Below are positions 21,263-34,097 of a stretch of DNA of 64,000 nt, piece by piece. Within the stretch, counting starts at the first letter, position 1; the number at the start of each line of letters is the position of its first letter. The stretch is from Kitagawia praeruptora (taxonomy: Eukaryota; Streptophyta; Magnoliopsida; Apiales; Apiaceae), in contig CM075346.1 of the NCBI GenBank assembly GCA_037693485.1, forward strand, positions 12,739,501 through 12,803,500. Direction: 5' to 3'. A program made the translations under genes and the position numbers. Below the pieces are notes generated by a model that searched no databases, had not been told where the DNA came from, and saw only the letters and a program-made list of their open reading frames with translations.

Positions 21263-22793
21263 CTAGTCAAAAACCCGTGCGATGCACGGATTTTTTTTAA
21301 TATTATACAAAAAAATTATTAATTTAAATTAAACTTTTTAAAACATGAATTTTGGAGGCTTACATTTTTATATGACATGATTTGATAATAATTATATAAA
21401 TGTTACCCGTAATATTTCTAGAAAAGGAGGGATTTTAGTTAGAAAATATAGAAAAGATGATAGGTTTTAGTTAAAAAGAGTACATTTTATTAAATAGAAT
21501 GCCCGTGATATGATTAGAAAAATAGAGAATTTAGTTAGAGAAAATTAAAAAGGTAATATGTTCTAGGTGAAAAAGGTAATTGATTAGTTTATAGTAATTA
21601 TAATTTAATTATGTTCTAAATGTAATTGCTCGTAATGTTTTTAGAAAAGGAAAAATTAATATTGTCCGTGATATTTCTATTAAAAGATGGATTTTAGTTA
21701 CAAAATATAGAAAAGATTATACGTTTTAGCTGAAAAAGGTAATCGATTAATTAATAATATTATTAGTTTATTTTATTAAATAGAATCATCCGTGATATAA
21801 TTGGAAAAATAGAGATTTTAATTAGAGAAAATAGAAAGGTAACGTGAAGATGACATGATTTATGTGAAAAAGGTAATTGATTAATTTATAGTAATTATAA
21901 TTTAATTATATTATTTAACTAAATAAAATTGTTCATAGTTTTTAGAAAATGAGAAATTAATGTTGCCCGTTTTATTTGTAGAAAAAAGGTAATTTAATTA
22001 GAAAGAAAATAGAAAAGATGATATATTTTAGCTGAAAAGGTAATCGGTTAATTATTAGTATTATAATATTATTATTTTATTTTTACTAAATAGAAATGCC
22101 CATGATATAATTGGAAAATGGGAGGTTTTAGTAAGAGAAAAGAAAAAAGGTAACGTGTTTTGGCTGAAAAAGGTAACCGTCCATGATATAATTGGAAAAA
22201 GAGAGATTTTAGTTAGAGAAAAGATAACGTGTTTTGACTGAAAAAGGTAACTGATTAGTTAATAGTAATTATAATATAATTATTTTATTTTATTAAACAA
22301 AATTGCTCGTAGTGTTTTTAAAAATGAGAAATTTTAGTTAGATAAAATGTAAAATATATTATATTTTAACTGAAAAGGAAATTATTTAGTTATTGAAAAA
22401 TAGAAAATGCAATATGTTTAACCTGAAAAAGGAAATTGATTAATAAAGGAGAAATTTTAGTTAGATAAAATGTAAAAGATATTGTATTTTACCTGAAAAA
22501 AGAAATTATTTAGTTATATGTTTAACCTGAAAAAGGAAATTGATTAATAAATGAGAATTTTTAGTTAGATAAAATGTAAAAGATATTGTATTTTACCTGA
22601 AAAAAGAAATTATTTAGTTCTTGAAAAATAGAAAAGATAATATGTCTAACCTGAAAAAGGAAATTTATTAGGTTTTATTAGCTAGTAGATCTGAGTATGG
22701 GTAAATAAGTAAAATCCACAGATACCGTACCGACCGACCGACCGACCAACCAACCAAACTTTTAATGTTTCGGTTTTTATATAATAGTATAGA
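21263..22793 (-). mobile_element. Helitron 1 (non-autonomous)
   Basis: On the minus strand it begins TCTATACTATTATATAAA and ends with hairpin CCGTGCATCGCACGG, a short spacer and CTAG. It sits between A and T (a21262, t22794), as Helitrons do. The interior (21380-22680) is a diverged tandem array with recurring phrases such as GAAAAAGGTAA and TTTAGTTAGA. A (CCGA)n tract lies near 22725-22750. No Rep/helicase coding region. Confidence 0.82.
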
Positions 22794-22836
22794 TAAGTCA
22801 CATGGCCCCTGCCATATTTTTGATTTTATTAATCTA

Positions 22837-23726
22837 CTAGATAATAACCCGTGCGAAGCACGGGCTCGGGGATTTATATTAATTAATTACTAATTTTTTA
22901 TTTAATTTAATATTTATAGAAATATATTATAAAATTATAAAAAGAACTATGTTATTTGCATAAAAAATTTATACGATTAACAAACTATAAACTTAGATTG
23001 TTTAATAGAAGTGCATGGAAACACGTTTCAGTTGTATATTTAAGATAATTGATCGTAATCTTTTTTTATTCTAAAGTTATAATAAAAAATTTACGATTAA
23101 CAAACTATAAACTTAGATTGTTTAATAGAAGTGCATAGAAATACGTTTCAGTTGTTTTCATTGAAAAATATTTAAGATAATTGATCGTAATCTTTTTTTA
23201 TTCTAAAGTTATAATAAAAAATTGCTAATACAATATAAGAATTATAATAATAATAATATTTCAATTTTATAATGTTTTTTTTTAAAAAAATAACATATAA
23301 TTGCAGGGAAAATTGTTCTAGAGTATTGTATAGAAACATGTTCTAGTTGTTCTCCTTGAAAAATCTTTCGGAGAATTGATCGTATTATTTTTTTATTCTA
23401 AATTATGATAAAAAAAATTGTATTATAATTATAATAGGATTTCAATTTTATTATTTTCTTAAAAAAATAACATAGAATATAAGGGAAATATGATTCTAGG
23501 GGTGAAACTAATTTTTTATTTAAAGTTGTAATAAAAGAATTATAATTGTAATAGGCTTTCTATTTTATTAAAAAAACAACATAGAAACAGAATTATAGTA
23601 GAAATAGGATTGTAGGGGTGAAACCAAAATATAGTGCGAACCAAAAAGGAGTGAAACCAAAATATAGTGCGAACCAAAAAGTGGTACCGTTAAAAGGGTG
23701 TTTCGCTTATTAATAAAGGTTATAGA
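22837..23726 (-). mobile_element. Helitron 2 (non-autonomous)
   Basis: On the minus strand it starts TCTATAACC and ends with hairpin CCCGTGCTTCGCACGGG, spacer and CTAG, lying between A (22836) and T (23727). An internal ~130-base direct duplication is seen (22970-23110 and 23090-23230). The hairpin resembles that of Helitron 1, so they are related, but the interiors differ. Confidence 0.8.
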
Positions 23727-24038
23727 TTAGCCCATTTATATAAGCCCACAAGTCCACAACGTAGTAATTTACATAATTATGGGTTCAATTTACAACCCAA
23801 GTCAAAACAAAAACAAAAGTAAAATACATATATAAAAAATAGACAGCTCACAGCTCTAAGAGACTAACACTAAGACGACGAGTAAACGACGGTGACTCCG
23901 TGACTGACTGGTTGTGCAACATCAATTCACAATTTCACAATTTCGTGGAACTACCCAATTGCCTCCAAGCTTATTCTATACTTTCATATCATCATATTTG
24001 CATTTTAATCAGGTATTACTTGGGCTTAAACTGATTTT

Positions 24039-24390
24039 TATTGAGAATATAAGTGAGGCTGAAGAAGAGAAAGATAATAGAGCAATGTGACAGCTAGACA
24101 TGACACATCAGCAGAAGAAAGAATGACAGTTGTGGAGAATGACAGCTGTGAAGTTAGTTAGTTTCTTGTTATTTCCTGTAAATATAAAACAGACGATTTT
24201 ACCTCTCTCCATTCAGTTAGTTACATTCATCTCTTTCACAATATGTAAAACACATTCTCTCTATCTGTCTTCTCTGTAACATAGTGGTGAAGCTTTGGTT
24301 GTGTATCAATGGAGTCTTATAAATACACGTTAATTCTGTTGTTTCAATCTCAGTAAGCTTTCTATCTTATTCATTTCGTGTATTATATCA
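24039..24390 (+). repeat. copia-2 5' LTR
   Basis: 352 bp, same length as the 3' LTR. A TATA-like AAATATAAAA lies near 24180. It ends TATTATATCA, directly before the primer site. Confidence 0.93.
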
Positions 24391-24402
24391 TGGTATCAGA
24401 GC
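24391..24402 (+). promoter_or_regulatory. copia-2 primer binding site
   Basis: TGGTATCAGAGC is the complement of the plant initiator-methionine tRNA 3' end, immediately next to the 5' LTR. It primes minus-strand DNA synthesis. Confidence 0.95.
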
Positions 24403-24670
24403 GCCAAGTTATGATTCTGTGCATTTCTTGTTGAAATTGATCTGTTTCTTACGAATCTTTATGTTCTTGCTTCATCGATCTGTTTGTTCTTCATTTTTAG
24501 ATTTGTGATTCAATATATTTGACTCGAATTTCTTCGATATCTTGTTGATTGATTCATCTCTTGATTTTGTTCTTCGATTTGTTATTTTGCTTCGTAATCT
24601 CTTGAATCTCGATTACGATCTGTCAAATTTCTGAAAACATTTACAGTTTGTTACTCAAATCTATCTAAAA

Positions 24671-27600
24671 ATGAACAACATTCAAAACATCGATCCTTCA
24701 AAAGATCCTACTTCTCCATATTATTTACATCCGTCTGATAATCCTGGAATGAAGTTAGTTTCAATGAAGTTTGATGGAAATTCATATGCTGATTGGAAGC
24801 GATCAATTCTGATTAGTCTTTCAGCTAAGAATAAGACAGGTTTTGTTGATGGAACGATTAGTAAACCGGTATTCACTGATTCTACACAAAAGGCATGGGA
24901 AAGATGTAACTCTATGTTGATCTCTTGGTTGTTAGGAGTTTTAGATCAAAACATTGCTAGGGATGTGTTGTATTTCAAAACAGCTAGAGAAATATGGTTG
25001 AATCTAGAAGAAAGGTATGGACAAGCTTTTGGAACTTCGTTATTTGAGTTACAACAGTCGCTACAAGATTTGAGGCAAGGTCAAGATGATATATCTGCTT
25101 ACTACACTAAGATCAAAATGCTTTGGGATCTACTTGATTCAATAGATCCTCTTCCTGCTTGTGCTTGTACTAATTGTACTTGTCAGATTACACAGAAATT
25201 AGTGAAATCACAAGAAGATAGGAGATTGGTTGATTTTCTCATGAAGTTGAATGAAGGATATGAGTTCATTCGAGGAAACATTCTGGTTATGAGTCCACTT
25301 CCAGCTATTTCACAGGCTTACAGATTGATTTTGCAAGAAGAAACACATAAGAAGTTATTTCAAGCTCATAATTCTGCTGTGGAAGAGTCAATGGCTTTTG
25401 TTGCTAATAGAAGAGGTTTTCAAGAAAATAGATTTAAGAATTCACAGTATTAAACTGGAAGGCCAAATTATGGATATAATGACACAAGAAACAGATCAAG
25501 TCCTTTCTTCTGTGATCATTGCAAAATGACTGGTCACACAATACAAAGATGTTATAGACTTCATGGTTTTCCTCAGAATAATAAAGGTGAAAGAAGACTA
25601 TCTGCTGCAGTTCAATATGAGGATGATGAGGATGTTCAGGGAGCAAGAAATGATAATGATAATGAAAGTGTGGTTTTTACAACTGCACAATATCAACAAA
25701 TTTTGAAGTTAATAGGAAAAGACAAGAATGAAGAGATTGTTTCTAATGTTGAGACAACAGACAACAAATTTGCTAATGTTGCAGGTAAATTTTGCCTCAT
25801 ATCTTCTTCTGGTACAAATTGGATAGTTGACAGTGGAGCAACAGACCACATGTGTTATGATTTGTCTTTATTCACTAATGTTAACACATTAAGTGGTCTT
25901 AGCAATCATATTACAATACCAAATGGGAAACATGTGCAAATTGCTTATACTGGAACTGTAGCAATTAATGACAATGTCATATTAAAGGATGTACTGTATG
26001 TGCCTGAGTTTAAGTTTAATTTGGTTTCTATACCAAAGATTTTCAAGGGCATGTAGTGCAATGTCACTTTTAATACTGATGGTTGTTTTCTTTAGGGCCC
26101 TTCAATGAGGGCACTGCATCTTGGTAAATTCAAGGATGGCTTGTACTACTTGGAAGAGAATGTTGAATCAGAAACAACTAGTACTAACTCAACTGGAGGA
26201 GCTTCTCTAGAGAACTGTTCTTTTCTTGCTCAACACAAAAAACTTGTGGCTCAAACCAAACTCTGGCATCTCAGGTTTGGCCACATGCTAGTACATATGC
26301 TTATACATACTGGACTTTCAGATTTTGACAAAGCTAGTTCCTGCACTTTAAATGGTATATGTCAAATTTGTCCTTTAGCTAAACAAACAAGGACTTCTTT
26401 TCCTATCAGTAGTATTAAAACTCAACATCCTTTTCAGCTGATACATGTAGATACTTGGGGTCCCTATAAGGATGAAACTTATAATGGTTGTAAGTTTTTC
26501 TTGACTGTAGTGGATGACTTTACAAGAATGTCATGGGTTTTTCTGTTGGCACACAAGTCTGAAGTAGTACATACCATAAAGAGTTTCATTGAATACGTTC
26601 AAACTCAATTTACTATCACAGTTCAGACAGTCAGAAGTGATAATGCTACAGAGTTGTGTGGCAAAGACATCACTGATTTTTATTCATCAAAAGGGATTTT
26701 ACATCAGAAAACTTGTGCTTACATTCCTCAACGGAATGGAGTTGTAGAAAGGAAGCATAGACATCTCTTGGACACAGCAAGGGCTTTATTTTTCCAATCT
26801 AAAGTGCCAATCAAGTTTTGGGGAGAATGTATTCTTGTTGCTATTTACTTGATCAACAGGATGCCATTGTCAGTTCTTAACAATGTAAGTCCTTATGAGA
26901 AACTCTTTAATGCTCCTCCAGACATATCTACTTTCAGAGTTTTTGGTTGTTTATGTTATGTTTCTACAATCTCTCATCAACGATCTAAATTTGACACAAA
27001 AGCTGCTCCTCATGTTTTTCTTGGTTATCCTATTGGAGTGAAAGGATACAAGGTTCTTAACATTCAAACACTTCAAATATCCATTTCTAGAAATGTGATA
27101 TTTCATGAGCAATTTTTTCCATTCCATATTCAAAAAGATCAATCTCCACCATCATTTTTTCTTCCTGTCTCAACTGATTACACACATTTTTATGATGAAA
27201 TTCCTACTATTTTTTAGAATTCACCTGATACCAGTTCTTTTCATTCTGATTCAACACTACTAGAAAAAGTAGAATAGACATCGCCCCTTTAACATCGGTT
27301 CATGATGTCCCCGATGTAAAAACTGTCAATAACATCGGTCGAAAAAAAACTGATGTCTTTAATATATTATGAAATCACATTACCAGCCAACCGATGTCAT
27401 TGATATATCATTCAAAAATCAATGGCATCGGTCAGGAAAACAACTGATGTCTTTGATATATTATGACATCGGTCAAAAATAAACTGATGTCTAAAGTATG
27501 CAACATTTTCACATGCTGATTTTGATACTACTACTGGTGATTCTGATTCTAATAGTGATAGTAATCATTCTTCTCATCATACACCATCTGATACAGATTC

Positions 27601-28147
27601 TATTACTCTTCGAAAAAGTACTAGAGTTCCTAAATTTCCACCTCATCTCACTGATTATATTTGTGGTTCTAGTGTTTCTCATTGGTGCAATTTAGTTACT
27701 TTTGCTTCTTTAACAGCTTCTGTTCATTCTTTTGTTAGTCAATCTGATTCCATTGTTGAGCCAGTTAATTACTTAGAAGATTCTAAGGGTCCTAGGTGGG
27801 TTGATGCTATGCAAACGGAGTTAGATGCTTTACAGAAAAATCATACTTGGATCTTAGTTGATTTACCACATGGCAAGAAACCTATTGGCTGCAGATGGGT
27901 TTTTAAAATCAAACTCAAGGCTGATGGTTCTATAGAATGGTTTAAAGCTCGTTTAGTGGCAAAGGGTTACAATCAAAAGTGGGGGATTGATTATCTTGAG
28001 ACTTTCTCTCCAGTTGTGAAGATGTCTACAATTAGATGTGTCATTGCTGTTGTAGCACATAGGAAATGGACTTTGCATCAGTTAGATGTGAACAATGCTT
28101 TTCTCCATGGTGACTTATGTGAAGAAGTGTACATGAATGTTCCAGAA
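24671..28147 (+). pseudogene. copia-2 gag-pol, left part (gag, protease, integrase, start of RT)
   Basis: Frame-consistent translation shows a gag domain (24671-25450), a CCHC knuckle just after the first stop (CDHCKMTGHTIQRC), the protease DSGAT motif near 25830, GAG-pre-integrase and integrase (26105-27000), and the reverse transcriptase N-terminal part (27809-28147, up to YMNVPE). In-frame stops are at 25451-25453, 26054-26056, 26093-26095 and 27215-27217; an additional one-base shift occurs near 27235. A CACTA-like fragment lies at 27254-27500. The RT domain is then interrupted by the nested array and continues at 44440. Non-functional. Confidence 0.93.
27254..27500 (+). mobile_element. 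CACTA-like terminal fragment
   Basis: It starts CACTACTAGAAAAA, a plant CACTA/EnSpm terminal repeat, followed by repeated ACATCGGTC-like subterminal motifs on both strands. The trinucleotide caa at 27251-27253 recurs at 27501-27503, fitting a 3-bp duplication. The copia reading of host sequence resumes just after. The second terminal repeat is missing. Confidence 0.72.
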
Positions 28148-28148
28148 G

Positions 28149-30373
28149 TGTAAAACCCCGTTAATTTATATTTTAATTTATTATAAGATATTAGATTTTT
28201 AAGTCATTTTTATTTATTTAGATAATTATGTTAATTAGTAATTTTTAGAATTCTTTTGTGCAAGATATTTTGAGTAAGGATGATATTTTTATTAGAGGAA
28301 AGAAGTGTGAAAAGATTTTAGAAAATCGAGATCTTTTAATTTCGAATATTGTGTGAATCAGAATATTTTAATTTTAGACATTACGGAGGAATTTTAATAT
28401 TATTAGGAGCAAGTTTTAAAATTACCTTAATAATTTAGGGTTTTAGGAGCCTATATAAGAAACCCCTAGAATACATTAATACTCGTACAGAACTCGCATT
28501 ACAGCAGTCAGCAGGTATGTTTTCTTACTTCTATGATTAAATACGTGCTCCCATGTTCGTGTATATGCGTGTATGCTTTCTTTGACAATAATTGTGTTGC
28601 CAAGTACGTGATATCTCTTATATTCATTCATACATATATAATATTATATTCAATGCTAGCCTCTCGTTTATTTAACTGCAGTACTTGTTTCTTGATTTTT
28701 CGACCATCACTAAAGTATTCAGATGTTCATATTTTATACTTTTATTTATTGCTTCTATGTCTAAGTGAATAAAGGTAGTAGAGTTCGTTAATCAATTTTA
28801 GTTTAATAAAATGAATTGTCATGTTAAAGTTGAAGGAGTTGGTACATTTATTGATTTGATTAATAGATTAATTACAGTAGTTGTTAATACATGTACATGT
28901 ATAAGGTGTAGTAATGACTGTGGACTAAAATGTTATGTTAAAAAGAGAATGATGACCTTGTTGCAGTTTTACATATTAAACTTGTCAAGTCCGTTTGCCT
29001 TGTTGGGCCATGTATAGAGCCCATTTGTTTTCTTTTATTTGTTTTGCTAGGTTACTGTCTTCGGCCTGGTTCCTTTTATGCATAAAAGTAAGCATGAATT
29101 TATTTGATATTGTTTTACAGGGATACATGCATGCGTAGTGTATTCAACGTGTACATATCAAATTTTGTGTTAAGAATAAGAAAGTAGTGTCCATTTTGCC
29201 AATTTACATGTCAACTGGATAATGTCCATGTGTTGGGTGTTGGGCCTTAAGCCCTTTTGTGCCATTTATATTATTTGCAAGGATTAAACTGGTAAGTTAG
29301 TAATAAATGTTTAAATTATAATTTCCTATGCAAATTTCTTTAGTGTACGGTCTTTGTCTGGTTTTCGTATAATTTGAAATAAGTGTCTGCTATGAGTCTT
29401 AATATTTATTAATTATCTCTTGTTTATTAAATTAATTATAGGATCAGTTCGAGCAATTATTTTCGGTATTTAGTGTCGACTTCGAGGTAAGTACTTTTTG
29501 ACTTACTTTTATTTTCGGAAAAGATATTGATATTCTGTTTTCGATTTTCGTATACGATATAAGATATTGTTTTGACTTGTATAAGATATAAGAATTCTGT
29601 TTTGAACTTTATAAGATATAAGTATTTGATTTTAGAATCCTCAGTCTCTACGTTTCGAACCCGTTCGTAATTTACGCTATAGTTCCGGAACTAGCCTTAG
29701 ATACCCTTAGTAGGCGCACAAGTGTGCAACTTTAGATACCTATTAAGGGCGCGTAATTATTGAACTTTAGATGCCGGTCACTGGCAAAGTGTGGCGAAAG
29801 AATAAGAATAAGAATAAGATGCCGGTCACTGGCAAAGTGTGGCCGTAGAGCAAGACTGTGGTATTTTGATTTTCGTTTCGTATTGTTTCTGTTTCTACTT
29901 CTGCTTCTGTTTTAAATTCTGTGTTTTGAAAATATAAAACTTTGGGTTGGAATTATTTTCGCAAAGGTTTTGCAAACTTTTATTGATTTTGAAAATTATT
30001 TTATTAAAACGCCCATTGATTTTGGAAAGTATTTGTTAGTCAATTTGTACTTGCTGAGCTGTGTAGCTCATTCGTTTCTAATATTTCAGGTTTCAATCTT
30101 GGAAGCTTAATAAGAATAAGGATGTGAATTTTGTGGACTTTTGTGCTAGCTGCTAGAAGCCTTTATTGGATTAGACACTTTGCATTATTATTAGAATAAA
30201 TATTGTTATTGAATATTGGATTTATGGAGCTGCGTCTCCGATTTAGTAATTTGAATTATCGTATTTGACCGCTGCTTTGACTATTGTTAATTTTGAATTA
30301 TTTGAATAAAGAATACATTTTTTTTTTAAGTTTTGTAATTAGATTTAATGTCTCGAAAATTCGGGATGTTACA
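28149..30373 (+). repeat. Array LTR 1
   Basis: 2225 bp, from TGTAAAACCCCG to GGGATGTTACA; TGTAA/TTACA ends are inverted. It carries private changes relative to the other four, such as a G in the T run near 28257, CCTATG near 29327, TATACGAT near 29551 and TTTTGTAA near 30335. A 26-base direct repeat (GATGCCGGTCACTGGCAAAG...) lies at 29770-29795 and 29818-29843. Confidence 0.95.
28451..28458 (+). promoter_or_regulatory. Putative LTR promoter TATA box
   Basis: CTATATAA in the first LTR lies about 60 bases upstream of a consensus splice donor CAG/GTATGT at 28514/28515. The same site recurs in all five LTRs. Confidence 0.6.
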
Positions 30374-30375
30374 GT

Positions 30376-30387
30376 TGGTATCCGAGC
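30376..30387 (+). promoter_or_regulatory. Array primer binding site, unit 1
   Basis: TGGTATCCGAGC differs by one base from the initiator-Met primer site and lies two bases inside the internal region. It is repeated after LTRs 2, 3 and 4; after LTR 5 the sequence is copia-2, as expected of a 3' end. Confidence 0.85.
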
Positions 30388-30580
30388 CTAGGTTTTCCTT
30401 CGGAGTGTATTAGGTATGGGACTAGTACATTCCCTAGGATGCGATCCGTATAGGTTTTGACCTTTAAGTTAGTAAATTATTTTGAATTTAGGGCATTGTT
30501 TGTGTTATTATCTGATATTATGACTTTTGTGCTTTTTGATCATTGATCATAAGTTTGGAAGTTTGTTGTTTTTAGAAAAG

Positions 30581-31585
30581 ATGGAGGGAGAAGGCAACAA
30601 CGACAACAACAATGACAATCAGAATGGTAACAACAATGGTGATGGTGGGAATGTATTCGACCAGCTAGCTGAGACTCTGGCTACACTCGTGAATCAGCAA
30701 CCCAGGCAACATAATATCGTCTCTCAGTTCAAGCGTTTGAACCCGCCAACTTTCGATGGGGCGACTGATCCGGCCATAGTCGAGATGTGGATACAGGAGA
30801 TGGAAAAAGCTTTCGGACTTCTCAGCAGCAACGAGGAGCAGAAGGTCACCTTAGCTGTGTATCAACTGCAAGGCAGTGCTTATGACTGGTGGCTCATGGA
30901 GAAAAGGAAGAACGAGACCGCAACTGCTGAAGGGGAACCAGAACCATACACCTGGACAAAGTTCAAGAAGGCATTAGAAGATAAGTACTTTCCGAGAACA
31001 GTTCGTCTACAAAAGGAAAGGGACTTCATTCGGCTCGAGCAAGGTGGAAAGACTGTTACCGAATATGAGGCGGAATTTGCAAAGCACTCGAAGTATGCGC
31101 CGACCTTAGTGGCAGATGAAAGCAGCCGGGCAAGAAGATTAGAAGAGGGACTTCGAACCGACATTAGGAATTCTGTGGCATCGTTTGAACTCCAGACGTA
31201 CGAGGCTGTTCTTAACAAGGCATTAGTGATTGAGAGGGGCCTAGCTGAATCTGAAAAGGCGACAAGCAACTGGAACAGGAAGAGGTTCGCTCCAACTGGT
31301 GGATTTTCGAATCAAAGGGGACCCTTTAAGAAGCTACACGAGTACGATAATATTGGAGGACAGGGTGATCGAGAGAAGTGTTCGAGGTGCGGTAAGAATC
31401 ATCCGGATAGGGACTGCAGATGGAATAGGGGTGCCTGTTTTCACTGCGGGGAAGTAGGACACAAGATTTCGGAGTGCCCGCACAACCCACCACCAAGGAA
31501 TGAAGCTGCACCAAGGAAGGAAGCTGATAAGAAGGTTGACATTGGACGTGTGTTTCAGCTTAGTGGAAGTCGCACTAACAATTAA
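30581..31585 (+). CDS. Array gag protein, unit 1
   Basis: A 334-residue structural protein of a Ty3/gypsy-type LTR element, predicted to form virus-like particles that package element RNA. The N-terminus (1-24) is rich in Asn, Gly and Asp. A retrotransposon-gag core spans about 50-230 with YDWW at 101-104. Two cysteine motifs follow: CSRCGKNHPDRDC at 267-279 and a classic knuckle CFHCGEVGHKISEC at 286-299. No protease motif follows and the frame ends at 31585, about 80 bases before LTR 2. An upstream in-frame ATG exists at 30527, but MEGEG at 30581 is more likely. Compared with units 2-4 it has D8, V37, A167 and D320. Confidence 0.93.
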   Translation: MEGEGNNDNNNDNQNGNNNGDGGNVFDQLAETLATLVNQQPRQHNIVSQFKRLNPPTFDGATDPAIVEMWIQEMEKAFGLLSSNEEQKVTLAVYQLQGSAYDWWLMEKRKNETATAEGEPEPYTWTKFKKALEDKYFPRTVRLQKERDFIRLEQGGKTVTEYEAEFAKHSKYAPTLVADESSRARRLEEGLRTDIRNSVASFELQTYEAVLNKALVIERGLAESEKATSNWNRKRFAPTGGFSNQRGPFKKLHEYDNIGGQGDREKCSRCGKNHPDRDCRWNRGACFHCGEVGHKISECPHNPPPRNEAAPRKEADKKVDIGRVFQLSGSRTNN

Positions 31586-31652
31586 GGTATGATTTATTTT
31601 CTTTGTGATTTATTTTATTTTATTATTGTGAATTTTGGGACCAAATTCTTTT

Positions 31653-31665
31653 AAGGAGGGAAGAA
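31653..31665 (+). promoter_or_regulatory. Array polypurine tract, unit 1
   Basis: AAGGAGGGAAGAA immediately precedes LTR 2 and would prime plus-strand synthesis. The same tract precedes LTRs 3, 4 and 5. Confidence 0.88.
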
Positions 31666-33890
31666 TGTAAAACCCCGTTAATTTATATTTTAATTTATTA
31701 TAAGATATTAGATTTTTAAGTCATTTTTATTTATTTAGATAATTATGTTAATTAGTAATTTTTAGAATTCTTTTTTGCAAGATATTTTGAGTAAGGATGA
31801 TATTTTTATTAGAGGAAAGAAGTGTGAAAAGATTTTAGAAAATCGAGATCTTTTAATTTCGAATATTGTGTGAATCAGAATATTTTAATTTTAGACATTA
31901 CGGAGGAATTTTAATATTATTAGGAGCAAGTTTTAAAATTACCTTAATAATTTAGGGTTTTAGGAGCCTATATAAGAAACCCCTAGAATACATTAATACT
32001 CGTACAGATCTCGCATTACAGCAGTCAGCAGGTATGTTTTCTTACTTCTATGATTAAATACGTGCTCCCATGTTCATGTATATGCGTGTATGCTTTCTTT
32101 GACAATAATTGTGTTGCCAAGTACGTGATATCTCTTATATTCATTCATACATATATAATATTATATTCAATGCTAGCCTCTCGTTTATTTAACTGCAGTA
32201 CTTGTTTCTTGATTTTTCGACCATCACTAAAGTATTCAGATGTTCATATTTTATACTTTTATTTATTGCTTCTATGTCTAAGTGAATAAAGGTAGTAGAG
32301 TTCGTTAATCAATTTTAGTTTAATAAAATGAATTGTCATGTTAAAGTTGAAGGAGTTGGTACATTTATTGATTTGATTAATAGATTAATTACAGTAGTTG
32401 TTAATACATGTACATGTATAAGGTGTAGTAATGACTGTGGACTAAAATGTTATGTTAAAAAGAGAATGATGACCTTGTTGCAGTTTTACATATTAAACTT
32501 GTCAAGTCCGTTTGCCTTGTTGGGCCATGTATAGAGCCCATTTGTTTTCTTTTATTTGTTTTGCTAGGTTACTGTCTTCGGCCTGGTTCCTTTTATGCAT
32601 AAAAGTAAGCATGAATTTATTTGATATTGTTTTACAGGGATACATGCATGCGTATTGTATTCAACGTGTACATATCAAATTTTGTGTTAAGAATAAGAAA
32701 GTAGTGTCCATTTTGCCAATTTACATGTCAACTGGATAATGTCCATGTGTTGGGTGTTGGGCCTTAAGCCCTTTTGTGCCATTTATATTATTTGCAAGGA
32801 TTAAACTGGTAAGTTAGTAATAAATGTTTAAATTATAATTTCCTGTGCAAATTTCTTTAGTGTACGGTCTTTGTCTGGTTTTCGTATAATTTGAAATAAG
32901 TGTCTGCTATGAGTCTTAATATTTATTAATTATCTCTTGTTTATTAAATTAATTATAGGATCAGTTCGAGCAATTATTTTCGGTATTTAGTGTCGACTTC
33001 GAGGTAAGTACTTTTTGACTTACTTTTATTTTCGGAAAAGATATTGATATCCTGTTTTCGATTTTCGTATAAGATATAAGATATTGTTTTGACTTGTATA
33101 AGATATAAGAATTCTGTTTTGAACTTTATAAGATATAAGTATTTGATTTTAGAATCCTCAGTCTCTACGTTTCGAACCCGTTCGTAATTTACGCTATAGT
33201 TCCGGAACTAGCCTTAGATACCCTTAGTAGGCGCACAAGTGTGCAACTTTAGATACCTATTAAGGGCGCGTAATTATTGAACTTTAGATGCCGGTCACTG
33301 GCAAAGTGTGGCGAAAGAATAAGAATAAGAATAAGATGCCGGTCACTGGCAAAGTGTGGCCGTAGAGCAAGACTGTGGTATTTTGATTTTCGTTTCGTAT
33401 TGTTTCTGTTTCTACTTCTGCTTCTGTTTTAAATTCTGTGTTTTGAAAATATAAAACTTTGGGTTGGAATTATTTTCGCAAAGGTTTTGCAAACTTTTAT
33501 TGATTTTGAAAATTATTTTATTAAAACGCCCATTGATTTTGGAAAGTATTTGTTAGTCAATTTGTACTTGCTGAGCTGTGTAGCTCATTCGTTTCTAATA
33601 TTTCAGGTTTCAATCTTGGAAGCTTAATAAGAATAAGGATGTGAATTTTGTGGACTTTTGTGCTAGCTGCTAGAAGCCTTTATTGGATTAGACACTTTGC
33701 ATTATTATTAGAATAAATATTGTTATTGAATATTGGATTTATGGAGCTGCGTCTCCGATTTAGTAATTTGAATTATCGTATTTGACCGCTGCTTTGACTA
33801 TTGTTAATTTTGAATTATTTGAATAAAGAATACATTTTTTTTTTAAGTTTCGTAATTAGATTTAATGTCTCGAAAATTCGGGATGTTACA
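31666..33890 (+). repeat. Array LTR 2
   Basis: 2225 bp. It shares the GATCTCGC variant (near 32008) with LTR 5, while LTRs 1, 3 and 4 have GAACTCGC. Private changes include CATGTA near 32076 and CCTG near 33052. Confidence 0.95.
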
Positions 33891-34097
33891 GTTGGTATCC
33901 GAGCCTAGGTTTTCCTTCGGAGTGTATTAGGTATGGGACTAGTACATTCCCTAGGATGCGATCCGTATAGGTTTTGACCTTTAAGTTAGTAAATTATTTT
34001 GAATTTAGGGCATTGTTTGTGTTATTATCTGATATTATGACTTTTGTGCTTTTTGATCATTGATCATAAGTTTGGAAGTTTGTTGTTTTTAGAAAAG

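Noticed and set aside
28533..29017. Repeated small open frames (79 and 68 codons) in every array LTR as possible conserved genes
   Set aside because: They are identical only because the LTRs are young duplicates; they lie in a predicted leader intron and have no recognisable domain or codon pattern.
30880..31269. 129-codon minus-strand frame opposite gag, repeated in each unit
   Set aside because: Shadow of the gag gene; no independent evidence.
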